A stretch of 64,000 nucleotides of DNA from Nostoc linckia FACHB-104 (lineage in GTDB: Bacteria > Cyanobacteriota > Cyanobacteriia > Cyanobacteriales > Nostocaceae). Position 1 is the stretch's first letter. The number at the start of each line of letters is the position of its first letter. Under the pieces are notes generated by a model. That model was not told where the DNA came from, made no database searches, and saw only the letters and a list, made by a program, of their open reading frames with translations. The DNA lies in the NCBI RefSeq assembly GCF_014696615.1, contig NZ_JACJQJ010000006.1:1-64000 (forward strand), read 5' to 3'. Both the position numbers and the translations under genes were made by a program. This document shows, piece by piece, positions 44,797 through 54,393 of this stretch.

Positions 44797-44866
44797 TTTG
44801 TCTTTTATCCTTTGTCATTTGTCCTTTGTGTAATGACTAATGACCAATGACCAATGACTAATAACT
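44797..44866. repeat. STRR tract (TTTGTCC / ATGACCA units)
   Basis: Heptamers TTTGTCC, then ATGACTA, ATGACCA, ATGACCA, ATGACTA between convergent genes. Confidence 0.85.
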
Positions 44867-46127
44867 ATTGCCCCTTCACTTTTTCTTGAGGAATAATTTC
44901 TGTAACTACCCTACCGCCAGTATTGCCGCCTTTAACAACGATGTTTTCGGTTTGCAGATTACCTACCGCTGTTTCCCCGGCAAAATTTAATGGTGGATCA
45001 ACTTGTCGATAAACTACATTCCCCTGCGCTTCTACTAATTTTTTGTCTAGATACCAAGTTAATGTTCGTGACTTTAAAGACTGGCGACGCTGACCAATAG
45101 CGTTGACATTGCCTGTTAAATAAACTGTTTTTTGTGGTATCTTCATTTCCCCTTGGTTTGCAGTTACTGTCACATTTTCCGCTTTATGGAAGACACGCAG
45201 GGGTGAAGTAGTGGTGACAGTTTCGGTATTCATGTTCCAGTTCATAGAGTTACTAGCTATTTGCATTGGTGGGTCTAGTAATTCTAGCTGGGCATTTTTT
45301 GTCACCGTGGCAATTTTGGTTTTCAAATTAATTTCCGTAGCATTTCCTCGCCCACGGTCAGTAATTTGATTATTTTTGTAGCGGTCAATTTGTACAGGGC
45401 GATCGCCAATTAATTTTTCTTCTTTGATTTGCCAAATTAAATGCTCTGTTCGCATTTTTAATTGCGGATCGGCGGAGTTGGCGACTACCCCACCAGAAAA
45501 TTCCATCCGCTGTTCGCGAGTTTTAACTTTGGCTTCCTGTGCTACTGCTTGTAGTTTTGGATGAGTCCCATTAATTTGGTTACGAACAATTAATAAATCT
45601 TCCTGGGGCCGCCATTCTAATTCATTACCTCTTAATACTATGCCGTTACGAGGGTCTGTAGCCACTATTTTTCCTTTGAGAAATAGCTGCTTCCCATCCT
45701 GCTCAATATCTGCTCTTTCTGCTTTAATTTGATATACTACTTTGCCATCTTGATACAGTTCACCATAGGGACTTTCTGCTTGACCAATTTGTTTTTCTTT
45801 GGTGTATTTTGCTTGTTTAGCATTAACTTTCCAAATTGGTCTTCCTACTTCATCAAACTGTTCAAAATCTACATTAAAAAATGTCAAGTTGCTATCTATA
45901 TTTTGTCCTGATGTATTTGAATTATTGGCTTGATTTTTAGCAGATTTACCGCTACAAGCAAATAAACCAACTACTAAAAATAACGTTAAATATAGTCGAA
46001 ACCAATTAACTTTAATGGGTGCTGCATTCAGAGATGGCAATAAAAAGAATTGGGGGGAATATGTTTTATTTCCCCCCTGATTTCCTAAACCGCTGCTCCC
46101 TTGATGCTTATCTGCTTCCTGCTTCAT
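44865..46127 (-). CDS. lptC: LPS export protein LptC
   Basis: 420 residues, more than twice the E. coli length of about 190; the extra part is a row of LptA/OstA-type repeats. The N-terminal 50 residues end in LTLFLVVGLFACSG, a likely lipobox (LFAC) or membrane anchor. The beta-jellyroll pattern starts with FFNVDFEQFDEVGRPIWKVN and repeats in VKTREQRMEFSGGVV, IASNSMNWNMNTETVTT and QKTVYLTGNVNAIG. LptC bridges the inner-membrane LptBFG to LptA and the outer membrane. The start codon overlaps the stop of the LabA-like gene by one base (TAATG), so they are translationally coupled. Confidence 0.87.
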   Translation of the reverse strand: MKQEADKHQGSSGLGNQGGNKTYSPQFFLLPSLNAAPIKVNWFRLYLTLFLVVGLFACSGKSAKNQANNSNTSGQNIDSNLTFFNVDFEQFDEVGRPIWKVNAKQAKYTKEKQIGQAESPYGELYQDGKVVYQIKAERADIEQDGKQLFLKGKIVATDPRNGIVLRGNELEWRPQEDLLIVRNQINGTHPKLQAVAQEAKVKTREQRMEFSGGVVANSADPQLKMRTEHLIWQIKEEKLIGDRPVQIDRYKNNQITDRGRGNATEINLKTKIATVTKNAQLELLDPPMQIASNSMNWNMNTETVTTTSPLRVFHKAENVTVTANQGEMKIPQKTVYLTGNVNAIGQRRQSLKSRTLTWYLDKKLVEAQGNVVYRQVDPPLNFAGETAVGNLQTENIVVKGGNTGGRVVTEIIPQEKVKGQ

Positions 46128-46765
46128 TAATCTTGAATTTCTAAATGTCCGTCAGTCTCTCTTGGATCTTCCAAAAAGCCCATACTTGATAAAGGTCGAT
46201 AGGGGTAGCTTTGGCGAGGGGTTTTTTGGATATCTTCTTTGATGGCTTCTAAATCAATATAGCGATCGCTAACATTAATTAAGCTGTCACTAGTCATAGA
46301 ACGCAAACTGACAACTTCTACCCTGACACCTCGATAACTGACTGAGTTGACTGCGTAGGCTAAATCGCCGTCGCCACTGACTAAGACTGCTGTATCATAA
46401 GAATCAACTAAAGCCATCATATCTACTGCAATTTCTACATCCAGATTGGCTTTTTTTGAGCCATCAGGTAGCTGTACTAAATCTTTAGCAATCACTCTAT
46501 AACCATTGCGGCGCATCCATAAAAGAAACCCTTGTTGTTTCTCATTGGTGCGATCTACTCCTGTGTAGAAAAAAGCCCGCAGCAGTCGCGAACCGCCAGT
46601 TAATCGACACAGTAACTTAGTGTAATCAATTTCAATTCCTAGTTGTAGTGCTGCATAAAATAGATTTGAGCCATCAATAAATATAGCTACACGACCTCTA
46701 TTCTCTAAAACTTGTTCCGGTGTAAATATTGAGTCATTTTCTAAATTATTCAACATTGATGTCAT
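46127..46765 (-). CDS. LabA/DUF88 NYN-domain protein
   Basis: 212 residues; PIN-like NYN nuclease fold. Acidic sites are in FIDGSNLFYAALQLG, KKANLDVEIAVDMMAL and LVSGDGDLAYAVNSV, which form the metal-binding centre. It resembles LabA, which in Synechococcus adjusts circadian output through the KaiC-dependent pathway, but whether this copy is the LabA orthologue or another NYN RNase is not clear. It is coupled to lptC by a one-base overlap. The C-terminal 30 residues are Pro/Arg-rich and unstructured. Confidence 0.87.
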   Translation of the reverse strand: MTSMLNNLENDSIFTPEQVLENRGRVAIFIDGSNLFYAALQLGIEIDYTKLLCRLTGGSRLLRAFFYTGVDRTNEKQQGFLLWMRRNGYRVIAKDLVQLPDGSKKANLDVEIAVDMMALVDSYDTAVLVSGDGDLAYAVNSVSYRGVRVEVVSLRSMTSDSLINVSDRYIDLEAIKEDIQKTPRQSYPYRPLSSMGFLEDPRETDGHLEIQD

Positions 46766-46920
46766 ACCTCAGTTTTTATTCTTGTTATTTTTGATACTAA
46801 AAAAATAGTTTTCACAGGCAAGTTAGAACGCTTTATGATAATGTTCCGGGACTAAATATTAAGTAGCCCCGATATTTTTTGACAAAATTAGAGATTGAAC
46901 AAAATCAAAAATTCAAAGTA

Positions 46921-48522
46921 CTAATTGTTTTTGGGAATTTCTATCCGCTTAAATATTGGTTGGGGTGTACCCAACTGTTGTTTATCGGATAGTATGCCCC
47001 AGGTTGCATGAACGCTAAAAGGAGCAGCATTGGCAACTTCTGGCTGATCGTTAAAGTTAATTCCAAAGCCCAATTGCTGATAAATATCGCTACTGATATT
47101 CGGAATCACTGGGGATAGCAGATAAGCTGCTAGTCTAACTGATTCTAGAACTGCATACAGCACTTTTGCCAATTCTTGCTGTTGTCCTTGCTTATATAAT
47201 GTCCAAGGGGCTTGTTCATCAATAAACTTATTGCAAGCTTGCGCTAGCAAAAGAACTTCTTCGCAAGCTTGATTGAAAGCTAGCATTTCGTAAGCATTTT
47301 TCACCTTTTCCCCTAAACTTAGCCCAATCACTTTTAAAGGATTGTCAGCCGGAATCGCTTCATGGGCAATTGATGGCACATTACCGCCGCAGTACTTTTT
47401 CACCATGTTCAAGGTGCGATTGAGCAAATTGCCTAAATCATTTGCCAAATCTGCATTTAGAACATTAATGAATCTAACTTCATTAAAATCGCCATCTTTA
47501 CCAAATTCGATTTCCTTAAGGAAGTAATAACGAACAGCGTCACTACCATAGCGCTCGACTAGTTCTATGGGATCGAGGGTATTACCCAGACTTTTACCCA
47601 TCTTCTGACCATCTTTGGTTAAAAAGCCATGCCCAAATACTTGCTGTGGTAATGGTAAGCCTGCTGACATTAACATTGCTGGCCAGTACACTGCATGGAA
47701 GCGGAGAATATCCTTACCAATTAGGTGCAAATTCATCGGCCACCATTTGGCTAGGGCGTTGGCTAAAGTTGGTTCTGCATCTGGATCTAATAATGCTGTG
47801 ACATAACCCAGCAATGCATCAAACCAAACATAAAGAGTATGCTTAGGATCTACGGGTACAGGAAAACCCCAATCGAGATTCACCCGTGAAATCGAAAAGT
47901 CTTGCAACCCTTGGTTGACAAAGTTTAGGACTTCGTTACGACGACTCGCTGGCTGAATAAAATCTGGTTGAGATGCGTACAGTTCTTGGAGTTGAGTTTG
48001 ATATTTAGATAAGCGGAAGAAGTAGTTTTGTTCGTCGCGCCACTCAACTTCTTTGTTAGTATGAATTGGGCAACGATTTCCTTCTAGAAGTTCTCTTTCT
48101 TCTTTAAATTCTTCGCAAGATACACAATACCAACCTTTTTGTTGCCCCTGGTAGATATCGCCTGCTTGCCATACTCGGTCAAAAAATTCCTTGACAATTG
48201 CTTCATGGCGAGTATCAGTAGTGCGAATAAAGCGATCATATTTAATGTTTAGTAACTGCCACAGAGAAAAGAAGCTTTGAGATATTTCATCACAAAATTC
48301 TTGCGGTGCTTTGCCTAAATTTGCTGCGGAACGCTGAATTTTTTGCCCGTGTTCATCTGTACCTGTAATCAGCAGTACTTGATTCCCCAAAAGTCTTTTA
48401 AACCTGGCAATCACATCTGCTGCCATTGTTGTATAAGCACTACCTACATGGGGAACATCGTTTACATAATATAGGGGAGTGGTGAGTGCGAATGTATTTT
48501 CTGTTTTATTTATTAGATTCAT
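46921..48522 (-). CDS. metG: Methionyl-tRNA synthetase
   Basis: Class I aminoacyl-tRNA synthetase, 533 residues; charges initiator and elongator tRNA-Met. HIGH-like HVGSAYTTMAADVIARFK is near the N-terminus; a zinc site in CVSCEEF and CPIHTNK; the KMSKS loop is KMGKSLGNTLDP. The Trbp111-like C-terminal tRNA-binding domain is absent, which is common in cyanobacteria and in the short MetG type. It is on the same strand as the LabA-like gene, 155 bases upstream of it, with no shown terminator between. Confidence 0.96.
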   Translation of the reverse strand: MNLINKTENTFALTTPLYYVNDVPHVGSAYTTMAADVIARFKRLLGNQVLLITGTDEHGQKIQRSAANLGKAPQEFCDEISQSFFSLWQLLNIKYDRFIRTTDTRHEAIVKEFFDRVWQAGDIYQGQQKGWYCVSCEEFKEERELLEGNRCPIHTNKEVEWRDEQNYFFRLSKYQTQLQELYASQPDFIQPASRRNEVLNFVNQGLQDFSISRVNLDWGFPVPVDPKHTLYVWFDALLGYVTALLDPDAEPTLANALAKWWPMNLHLIGKDILRFHAVYWPAMLMSAGLPLPQQVFGHGFLTKDGQKMGKSLGNTLDPIELVERYGSDAVRYYFLKEIEFGKDGDFNEVRFINVLNADLANDLGNLLNRTLNMVKKYCGGNVPSIAHEAIPADNPLKVIGLSLGEKVKNAYEMLAFNQACEEVLLLAQACNKFIDEQAPWTLYKQGQQQELAKVLYAVLESVRLAAYLLSPVIPNISSDIYQQLGFGINFNDQPEVANAAPFSVHATWGILSDKQQLGTPQPIFKRIEIPKNN

Positions 48523-48898
48523 GCAAAATAAAAAGCAACTTATTAAAACGTTTTATCCTTAACTTTTGTCAGCAAAACCACGTAATTATATAACATTACT
48601 CCTATTTTTTCAAATCCCACCTTAATATTAGCAAATCTGGTGAGACCACAGTTAATTTTATGCTTGACATAAAGTCAGCTAATTTATCCTAATTGATTTT
48701 AACTAGCTGCTAACAATAGTTAGTAATGCTTTTTATCGCACTTATTGTGGCTAAAAACACAAAAAACTAGACTCAGAAAATATCGTTGTTTTTGATAATT
48801 AGACATTTCTACCTTAAGACGGTCGTGATAGGAGTAAAGAAATGTAAATCTTAAGTCAAGATCAGCTGCGATATTTTCTGAAAAATATATTGTTTTTT
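48523..48898. other. Intergenic region between divergent genes
   Basis: 376 bases holding the promoters of metG and the acyltransferase gene. No gene or strong hairpin found. Confidence 0.45.
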
Positions 48899-49624
48899 AT
48901 GAGTCTAAATAGCCCTCTAGACATTTCTCGTTGGTCATTAGCGGCACTATCAACGCAAATGTTTCGCTATTATGAGAATCGGATTCCTCATGACGCTAGT
49001 GTGTTGGTTGTCAGCAATCACCGCAGTTTTATGGACGCTTTAGTATTAATGGCAGCGCTATCGCGTCCTATACGCTTTGCTTGCCATCACTACATGGGAC
49101 AAGTGCCAATTATGCGGGAATTGGTAACAAGCCAATTGGGTTGCTTTCCTCTGGAAGATATCAAACATCGGCAACAGAGCTTTTTTGCTCAATCCCAGCT
49201 ACTATTGCAATCCCAGCAAATGGTAGGGGTGTTTCCCGAAGGCACTGCACCAATGGTAAAATCTACCCAACCAAATCAATTAGGTGAATTTCAGCGTGGA
49301 TTTGCTCATTTGGCATTACGAGCATCTGTAAGAGACTTGGCAATTCTGCCCATTGCGATCGCCTCTCTAGAAGAAGTAAATACCGCTGGTGTACCTTTGC
49401 GGTTGTTGAGTTTGTTTGACCCTTCAGAAGCCTTATTTAATCAACCAGGTTGGCATCCTTTGGTCATCTATCGTCGGGTTGCTGTGTTAATTGGTAATCC
49501 TTATTGGATCAAGTCCCAACATCAAAAACAATATCAAGGAAAACAAGCCAAAACTGTTGTCAATGAACTGACAGAACACTGTCATTGTGAAATTGCCAAC
49601 CTGCTAAGACAAGGCTGTTATTAA
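48899..49624 (+). CDS. PlsC-type glycerolipid acyltransferase
   Basis: 241 residues from ATG at 48899 (a TTG nine bases earlier is possible). Acyltransferase motifs: NHRSFMD (H-x4-D), the FPEGTAPM block (motif III) and PIRFACHHYMG in between. Length is short, as in the single-domain acyltransferases. Substrate may be lysophosphatidic acid or another alcohol. An alpha/beta hydrolase gene follows 350 bases downstream, as discussed in the findings. A second PlsC lies at 57700, so this one may be specialised. Membrane association is by hydrophobic segments rather than a clear transmembrane helix. Confidence 0.85.
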   Translation: MSLNSPLDISRWSLAALSTQMFRYYENRIPHDASVLVVSNHRSFMDALVLMAALSRPIRFACHHYMGQVPIMRELVTSQLGCFPLEDIKHRQQSFFAQSQLLLQSQQMVGVFPEGTAPMVKSTQPNQLGEFQRGFAHLALRASVRDLAILPIAIASLEEVNTAGVPLRLLSLFDPSEALFNQPGWHPLVIYRRVAVLIGNPYWIKSQHQKQYQGKQAKTVVNELTEHCHCEIANLLRQGCY

Positions 49625-49977
49625 AATATCTCACTGTGTGGATGGATCAACTAACCATCCACTAAATAATAACGATTGCCTCTATAGATTTCAGAGCAAT
49701 TTATCGGTTAGAGTCAAATCTGTTTATTGATACCACTACCTTAAATTATCTGTCAAGGAGTTCTAAATTTGTGAATTTCTTAATCTTAGGTCGGCAGAAT
49801 AAATCGATTAATTGCAAACTTGAAGTTTATCTTGATTTTTGTGCATAAAGCTACGATTTTTAGATAATTTTGAATGTGAGATTACCAATTAAACCTGGCG
49901 ATCGCTCAAACTTAAAACATATTGAGCTTTTACAAGGTAAATTTTAGAAAACCAACAAAATTAATTAGAATTTGACA
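49625..49977. other. Intergenic region
   Basis: 353 AT-rich bases between the acyltransferase and the hydrolase. No gene; a possible promoter for the hydrolase. No strong terminator between them. Confidence 0.45.
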
Positions 49978-50826
49978 ATGCTGGAAGTTGAGTTAAAGCC
50001 GTGTTTCCTGACTACTAAGCGCATACAGCCCCAGTATCCCCTGTTTGTATACTTACCAGGGATGGATGGAACAGGTCAACTATTGCGATCGCAAACTGCT
50101 GGATTAGGAGTTGGTTTTGATGTTCGCTGCTTGGCGATCCCTAGACAAGACCTCACCACCTGGGAAATACTGACGAAGAATGTCTTAGATTTAATCCACG
50201 CCGAATTAGAAAAAAGCTCCCAGCGGCCAGTTTATCTATGTGGAGAGTCCTTTGGGGGTTGTTTAGCAATGAAAGTAGCTATCCAAGCGCCAAATCTGTT
50301 TAAGCGGATTATCCTGATTAACCCAGCTTCTAGCTTTCATTTACGTCCTTGGTTAACTTGGGCATCACAATTAACTTACTTAGTGCATCCTTACCTTTAT
50401 GAAGTTGGCGCACTAGCATTATTACCATTTTTAGCATCTTTACAAAGGATGAGTAGGAGCGATCGCCAAGAACTGCTCAGAAGTATGCGTTCTGTACCAC
50501 CGGAAACAATAATGTGGCGATTGTCTTTATTGCGAGAGTTTGATGTTAAAGAAGAACAGTTAGGTTGTCTCACACAACCAGCATTACTCATAGGCGGTGG
50601 ACAGGATCGGCTTTTACCTTCTGTAGAAGAAGTAAAAAGATTAAATACTATCTTAGTTAACAGTAAGACGGTGATTTTACCTCATAGTGGGCACGCCTGT
50701 TTATTAGAGAGCGATACTAATCTCTATGAAATTATGAAAGATAATAATTTCTTAGAAAATAGCTCTGAGGTAATTGAGTCATTTGAACTTAAAGATGCGG
50801 TTAGGTTAGACGTAAAAAGGCACTAA
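49978..50826 (+). CDS. Alpha/beta hydrolase
   Basis: 282 residues from ATG at 49978 (a TTG two codons earlier exists). The fold is clear: oxyanion strand LFVYLPGMDGTG, the nucleophile elbow GESFGG (Ser), the acid loop LLIGGGQDRLLPSVEE (Asp), and the catalytic His in HSGHACLLES. The PGMDGTG type is found in plant PES1/PES2-like esterases and their cyanobacterial relatives, where a hydrolase is fused to an acyltransferase. Here the acyltransferase lies upstream on the same strand. A role in fatty-acid phytyl ester or plastoquinone-ester chemistry is an inference. Cytoplasmic or membrane-surface enzyme. Confidence 0.85.
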   Translation: MLEVELKPCFLTTKRIQPQYPLFVYLPGMDGTGQLLRSQTAGLGVGFDVRCLAIPRQDLTTWEILTKNVLDLIHAELEKSSQRPVYLCGESFGGCLAMKVAIQAPNLFKRIILINPASSFHLRPWLTWASQLTYLVHPYLYEVGALALLPFLASLQRMSRSDRQELLRSMRSVPPETIMWRLSLLREFDVKEEQLGCLTQPALLIGGGQDRLLPSVEEVKRLNTILVNSKTVILPHSGHACLLESDTNLYEIMKDNNFLENSSEVIESFELKDAVRLDVKRH

Positions 50827-50828
50827 TA

Positions 50829-50880
50829 AATGCATTAGGGACTTCCAAATAAAAAAATAATCAATTGCTTTGGCAAGCAG
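50829..50880. mobile_element. MITE-like element, truncated copy
   Basis: Matches the reverse complement of the element at 37923-38042 for about 50 bases: CATTAGGGACTTCCAAATAA, then AAAAATAATCAATTGCTTTGG and CAAGCAGAGGAGG, with two or so differences. The other half and its inverted end are missing. Confidence 0.75.
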
Positions 50881-51148
50881 AGGAGGTAACCTAGTGTCGT
50901 CTTCACTATTCAACTTACATAATTTGATTTTTGAAGTTTCTTCAATAAAGTTGCATCTCCTACTTATACCAATTTGAAAAAAGAATGTGAGAGATGGGTA
51001 GGGGCATAGCACTTCTTTGCTCTCTAAATATTTTATCTGTCGCAAACATTATTTAAATTGGTATGAGAAAATTAAATTTACTTAGTTAAAATCATAAAAT
51101 TTATATTTTTTATTCAAAGACAAATACATGAATAACGCAGAATAATTG

Positions 51149-51313
51149 TTGCAATTACACATAAAACCGCATCCAGGCAAAAATTTGTCTATTCAAATAC
51201 CTATAGACACTTTAGCTTCCTGGGAAGAAGTAGCGAACAGACGTGATATGTCTGTTGAAGCATTGCTAAAATTTTATATTAGGCAAGACTTATCTGGATT
51301 ATTTTCTGATTGA
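51149..51313 (+). CDS. Short RHH antitoxin-like ORF
   Basis: 54 residues from a TTG start, beginning MQLHIKPHPGKNLSIQIPID. The middle, WEEVANRRDMSVEALLKFYI, closely matches the C-terminal half of a common cyanobacterial antitoxin-like family, in which relatives continue with GQGLRQDLSRLF. Here the text reads FYIRQDLSGLF, missing about four residues (in-frame deletion). No toxin gene lies next to it, so this may be a relic or an orphan. No ribosome binding site is obvious. Confidence 0.5.
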   Translation: MQLHIKPHPGKNLSIQIPIDTLASWEEVANRRDMSVEALLKFYIRQDLSGLFSD

Positions 51314-51431
51314 GCCTGGAAATCAAAAGCAGATTTTTATCTATCGGCTTATCCTTGAGGAAAGAGGTAAAACTATACACACCTTTGTTACAACAAAGAA
51401 TAGCAAGGCTGTACATTGAGGATGTCAGGCA

Positions 51432-52538
51432 ATGGCAGATAAAATTTCTCAAGAAATAGCAAATAAAAAAATCAATAATTTAGCCGATAATACAACAAAA
51501 GATAAAAAATCATTTTTGACATCTGTTGGCGAAACATTCAACTGGCTAGCGGGAACAGCAGTTGCAGTAGGAGAAACAGTTGCTCAACAAACACATAAGT
51601 TAATTGAACAATCAACTCAAACAAGCGGCAAAGTAGTAGATAACCTCAGCCAAAATTGGTTAATTCGCAGATTATCTGGGGTATTAAATCTCAATTGGTT
51701 AATTGGTGCTAGTGAAAATGTTGATTTAGCAAAAGCAGAAGCAGCAGTTAATAAACTAAAACAACAATATCCCCAAGAGTCCCCTAGCCAAATTTCCCAC
51801 AGAATTATGGTGGAAAAAGCTACAAAAGCTGGGGGAATTGGTTTAGCAACAAGTATTTTGCCAGGAGTAGCGGCGGCTTTATTAGCAATTGATTTAGCAG
51901 CGACAACGCAGTTGCAATCAGAAATGCTCTATCAAATAGCATCCGCCTACGGGTTAAATTTAAAAGACCCAGCGCGCAAGGGTGAGGTTTTGGCAATTTT
52001 TGGTTTAGCTTTGGGTGGTAGTCGGCTGTTAAAAGCTGCGGGTTTAGGCTTACTGCGAAATGTACCGTTTGCTGGTGCTGCGATCGCAGCTAGTTCCAAT
52101 GCGACAATGATTTATTCTTTAGGCTATGCTGCTTGTCGATTTTACGAAGCCAAGCTAGATGAATCTACTTCGCTGACTGACAAAGAGACATTGGCAACAT
52201 TAAAGCAGCAAAGTGAAAAATACTTAGAAACAGCGATCGCTCAAGAAGCTGTCATGGATCAAATTTTAGTTCACATGATCCTCGCCAGCCATCCAGAAAA
52301 GACTTGGTCAGAAATTCTCCCAGAGTTAAAAGCTATAAATCTCAGCGAACATTCATTGAATGCGATCGCTCAAAATATTCAATCACCCCAGCCTTTAGAT
52401 AATTTGCTGAATCAACTCAACCGTGATTTTGCTATTCCCTTGCTGGCGCAATGTCAAAAAATTGCCCAACTGAACGGTGAAACTACAGAAGTGGAGCAAA
52501 ATATCATTGACGCGATCGCTCATAAGTTTAATCTTTAA
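51432..52538 (+). CDS. EcsC family protein
   Basis: 368 residues, membrane-associated. The EcsC pattern: ATKAGGIGLATSILPGVAAA, LAIDLAATTQLQSEMLYQIA, and the conserved ARKGEVLAIFGLALGGSRLL. Strong glycine-rich hydrophobic segments suggest membrane insertion (about residues 140-165 and 200-235). In Bacillus EcsC belongs to an ABC-transporter operon, but here there are no ABC genes. In cyanobacteria its role is unknown. It is preceded by the antitoxin-like ORF and followed by STRR DNA and pepA. Confidence 0.83.
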   Translation: MADKISQEIANKKINNLADNTTKDKKSFLTSVGETFNWLAGTAVAVGETVAQQTHKLIEQSTQTSGKVVDNLSQNWLIRRLSGVLNLNWLIGASENVDLAKAEAAVNKLKQQYPQESPSQISHRIMVEKATKAGGIGLATSILPGVAAALLAIDLAATTQLQSEMLYQIASAYGLNLKDPARKGEVLAIFGLALGGSRLLKAAGLGLLRNVPFAGAAIAASSNATMIYSLGYAACRFYEAKLDESTSLTDKETLATLKQQSEKYLETAIAQEAVMDQILVHMILASHPEKTWSEILPELKAINLSEHSLNAIAQNIQSPQPLDNLLNQLNRDFAIPLLAQCQKIAQLNGETTEVEQNIIDAIAHKFNL

Positions 52539-52540
52539 GG

Positions 52541-52625
52541 GAATGGGTAATTGGTAATTGGTAATAGGTAAATGGCAGAGAATCATCATACCAATGCCCT
52601 ATGCCCTATCCCCCATGCCCTTTTC
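52541..52625. repeat. STRR tracts (GGTAATT and GCCCTAT units)
   Basis: Short TGGTAAT repeats, then CCAATGCCCTATGCCCTATC and CCCCATGCCC, just before pepA. Only because this DNA is in frame does pepA appear to have a longer N-terminus. Confidence 0.8.
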
Positions 52626-52688
52626 CTAATGCATGAACAGAGAATTTTAAGCAATACTGGTACAAGAACTTTTACACAAAATACAAAA

Positions 52689-54170
52689 ATGGTAATTCGA
52701 CCGAGCGATACGCCGCTTTTAGAGTGGACAGGAGATACGTTAGCAATTGGATTATTTGAAGATGCAGTAGAGCTAACTGGCGAATTAGCGACTTTAGATA
52801 GCAAATTTGCCGGAATTTTAAAAGAATTAATTTCTGAAGAAGAATTTAAGGGTAAAGCCAATAGCACGGTCTTCACTCGGATAGCAGCTAGTACCCCAGT
52901 CAAGAAAGTCATTCTCGTAGGTTTGGGGAAACCAGATGCGCTGACCACCGAATCCTTGCGTCGCGCTGCTGCGGCTGTAGGCAGAGTAGCAAAAAAGCAA
53001 AAAGTAAAAACTTTAGGTTTTAGTTTTCCATTATGGAACAACGAGCCAGCAGCAACTGCCCAAGCGATCGCCGAAGGTGTGCAATTAGCGCTTTACCAAG
53101 ATACCCGTTTTAAGTCAGATCCAGAAGAAAAACGCTCACAAGTAGAAACCATAGATTTACTAGGGTTTGGCGATCAAGAAGCAGCTATTAACCTAGCAAA
53201 TCAAATCGTTTCTGGGGTAATTTTAGCCAGAGAATTAGTAGCTGCCCCAGCAAACGCTGTTACACCCATTACAATGGCGGAAACTGCCCAAGCGATTGCT
53301 AAAGATCATGGGTTGCAAATCCAAATCTTAGAACGGGAAGAATGCGAAAAGTTGGGTATGGGTGCTTTTTTAGGAGTCGCCCAAGCATCTGATTTACCTC
53401 CTAAATTTATTCACCTCACCTACAAGCCAGAAGGCACACCCACACGCAAACTAGCAATTATTGGTAAAGGCTTAACCTTCGACTCCGGCGGACTCAATAT
53501 TAAAGGCGCTGGTAGCGGTATTGAAACTATGAAAATTGATATGGGTGGTGCAGCAGCAACTTTAGGCGCAGCCAAAGCAATTGCCCAAATTAAACCAAGT
53601 GCCGAGGTTCACTTTATTTCCGCCGTCACCGAAAACATGATTAGCGGTCATGCGATGCACCCCGGTGACATCCTCACCGCCTCCAATGGCAAAACTATTG
53701 AAGTTAATAACACCGACGCTGAAGGACGTTTAACTTTAGCAGATGCCTTGGTCTATACCGATAAATTAGGATTAGATGCGATCGTTGATTTAGCCACCCT
53801 CACTGGTGCTAACGTCATCGCTTTGGGTGAAGATATTGCAGGTTTGTACACTCCCGATGATGCAGTAGCTGCCCAACTAGAAAAAGCTGCAAAAAGCAGC
53901 GGTGAAAAAATTTGGCGGATGCCAATGGAAGAAAAATATTTTGAAGGGCTAAAATCTGGCATCGCCGACATGAAAAACACTGGCCCTCGTCCCGGTGGTT
54001 CCATTACAGCGGCCCTGTTCCTCAAGCAATTTGTCAAAGATACCCCCTGGGCACACTTAGATATTGCAGGCCCAGTCTGGTCAGATAAAGAAAACGGCTA
54101 CAACGGCCCTGGTGCTACAGGTTACGGTGTCAGAACTCTGGTTGACTGGGTACTAAGTCCGGTGGAATAG
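52689..54170 (+). CDS. pepA: Leucyl aminopeptidase (M17)
   Basis: 493 residues from ATG at 52689. The 39 residues in front (open from 52572) are coded partly by STRR DNA and are not part of the family; relatives start with [14 protein letters not shown]. Two-metal aminopeptidase, removes N-terminal Leu and other residues, hexameric in the cytoplasm. Metal and catalytic sites: [16 protein letters not shown] (Lys, Asp), the following [12 protein letters not shown]-like segment and the signature [14 protein letters not shown]. The Ala-rich N-terminal domain is also present. No operon partner. Confidence 0.95.
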   Translation: MVIRPSDTPLLEWTGDTLAIGLFEDAVELTGELATLDSKFAGILKELISEEEFKGKANSTVFTRIAASTPVKKVILVGLGKPDALTTESLRRAAAAVGRVAKKQKVKTLGFSFPLWNNEPAATAQAIAEGVQLALYQDTRFKSDPEEKRSQVETIDLLGFGDQEAAINLANQIVSGVILARELVAAPANAVTPITMAETAQAIAKDHGLQIQILEREECEKLGMGAFLGVAQASDLPPKFIHLTYKPEGTPTRKLAIIGKGLTFDSGGLNIKGAGSGIETMKIDMGGAAATLGAAKAIAQIKPSAEVHFISAVTENMISGHAMHPGDILTASNGKTIEVNNTDAEGRLTLADALVYTDKLGLDAIVDLATLTGANVIALGEDIAGLYTPDDAVAAQLEKAAKSSGEKIWRMPMEEKYFEGLKSGIADMKNTGPRPGGSITAALFLKQFVKDTPWAHLDIAGPVWSDKENGYNGPGATGYGVRTLVDWVLSPVE

Positions 54171-54305
54171 GGATCGGGGACTGGGGATTGGGTAATGGGT
54201 AATGGGTAATGGGTAATGGAGATGTTTTGTTTTTCACTCATCCGAATTTATTCTACTTATCTCCTTTTGCCCAGTCCCCAGTACCCAGTCCCCAGTACCT
54301 AGTCC
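54171..54305. repeat. STRR tracts (TGGGTAA units, then CCCCAGT units)
   Basis: Four to five TGGGTAA heptamers, and after 50 bases several CCCAGTCCCCAGTA repeats; they fill the gap between pepA and plsX. They cannot be told apart from the tracts inside menD and menC. Confidence 0.9.
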
Positions 54306-54393
54306 CAAGTAAATTCATACGGCTAGCTAAAAGTTCCGATTTTTGGGCGAAGCCATCTGGTAAAATTTGTAAGGTTTCTAAAAGCTTTGAGCA

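Larger units (their letters stand above)
50827..51431. other. Intergenic region with a MITE fragment and a small antitoxin-like gene
   Basis: Begins with the MITE-like repeat half at 50829-50880. The middle is AT-rich. An antitoxin-like small ORF sits at 51149-51313 and the EcsC gene follows. Confidence 0.5.

Noticed and set aside
52572-52688. N-terminal extension of pepA by 39 residues
   Set aside because: The extension is coded partly by STRR DNA and does not match the family start; the ATG at 52689 agrees with relatives.
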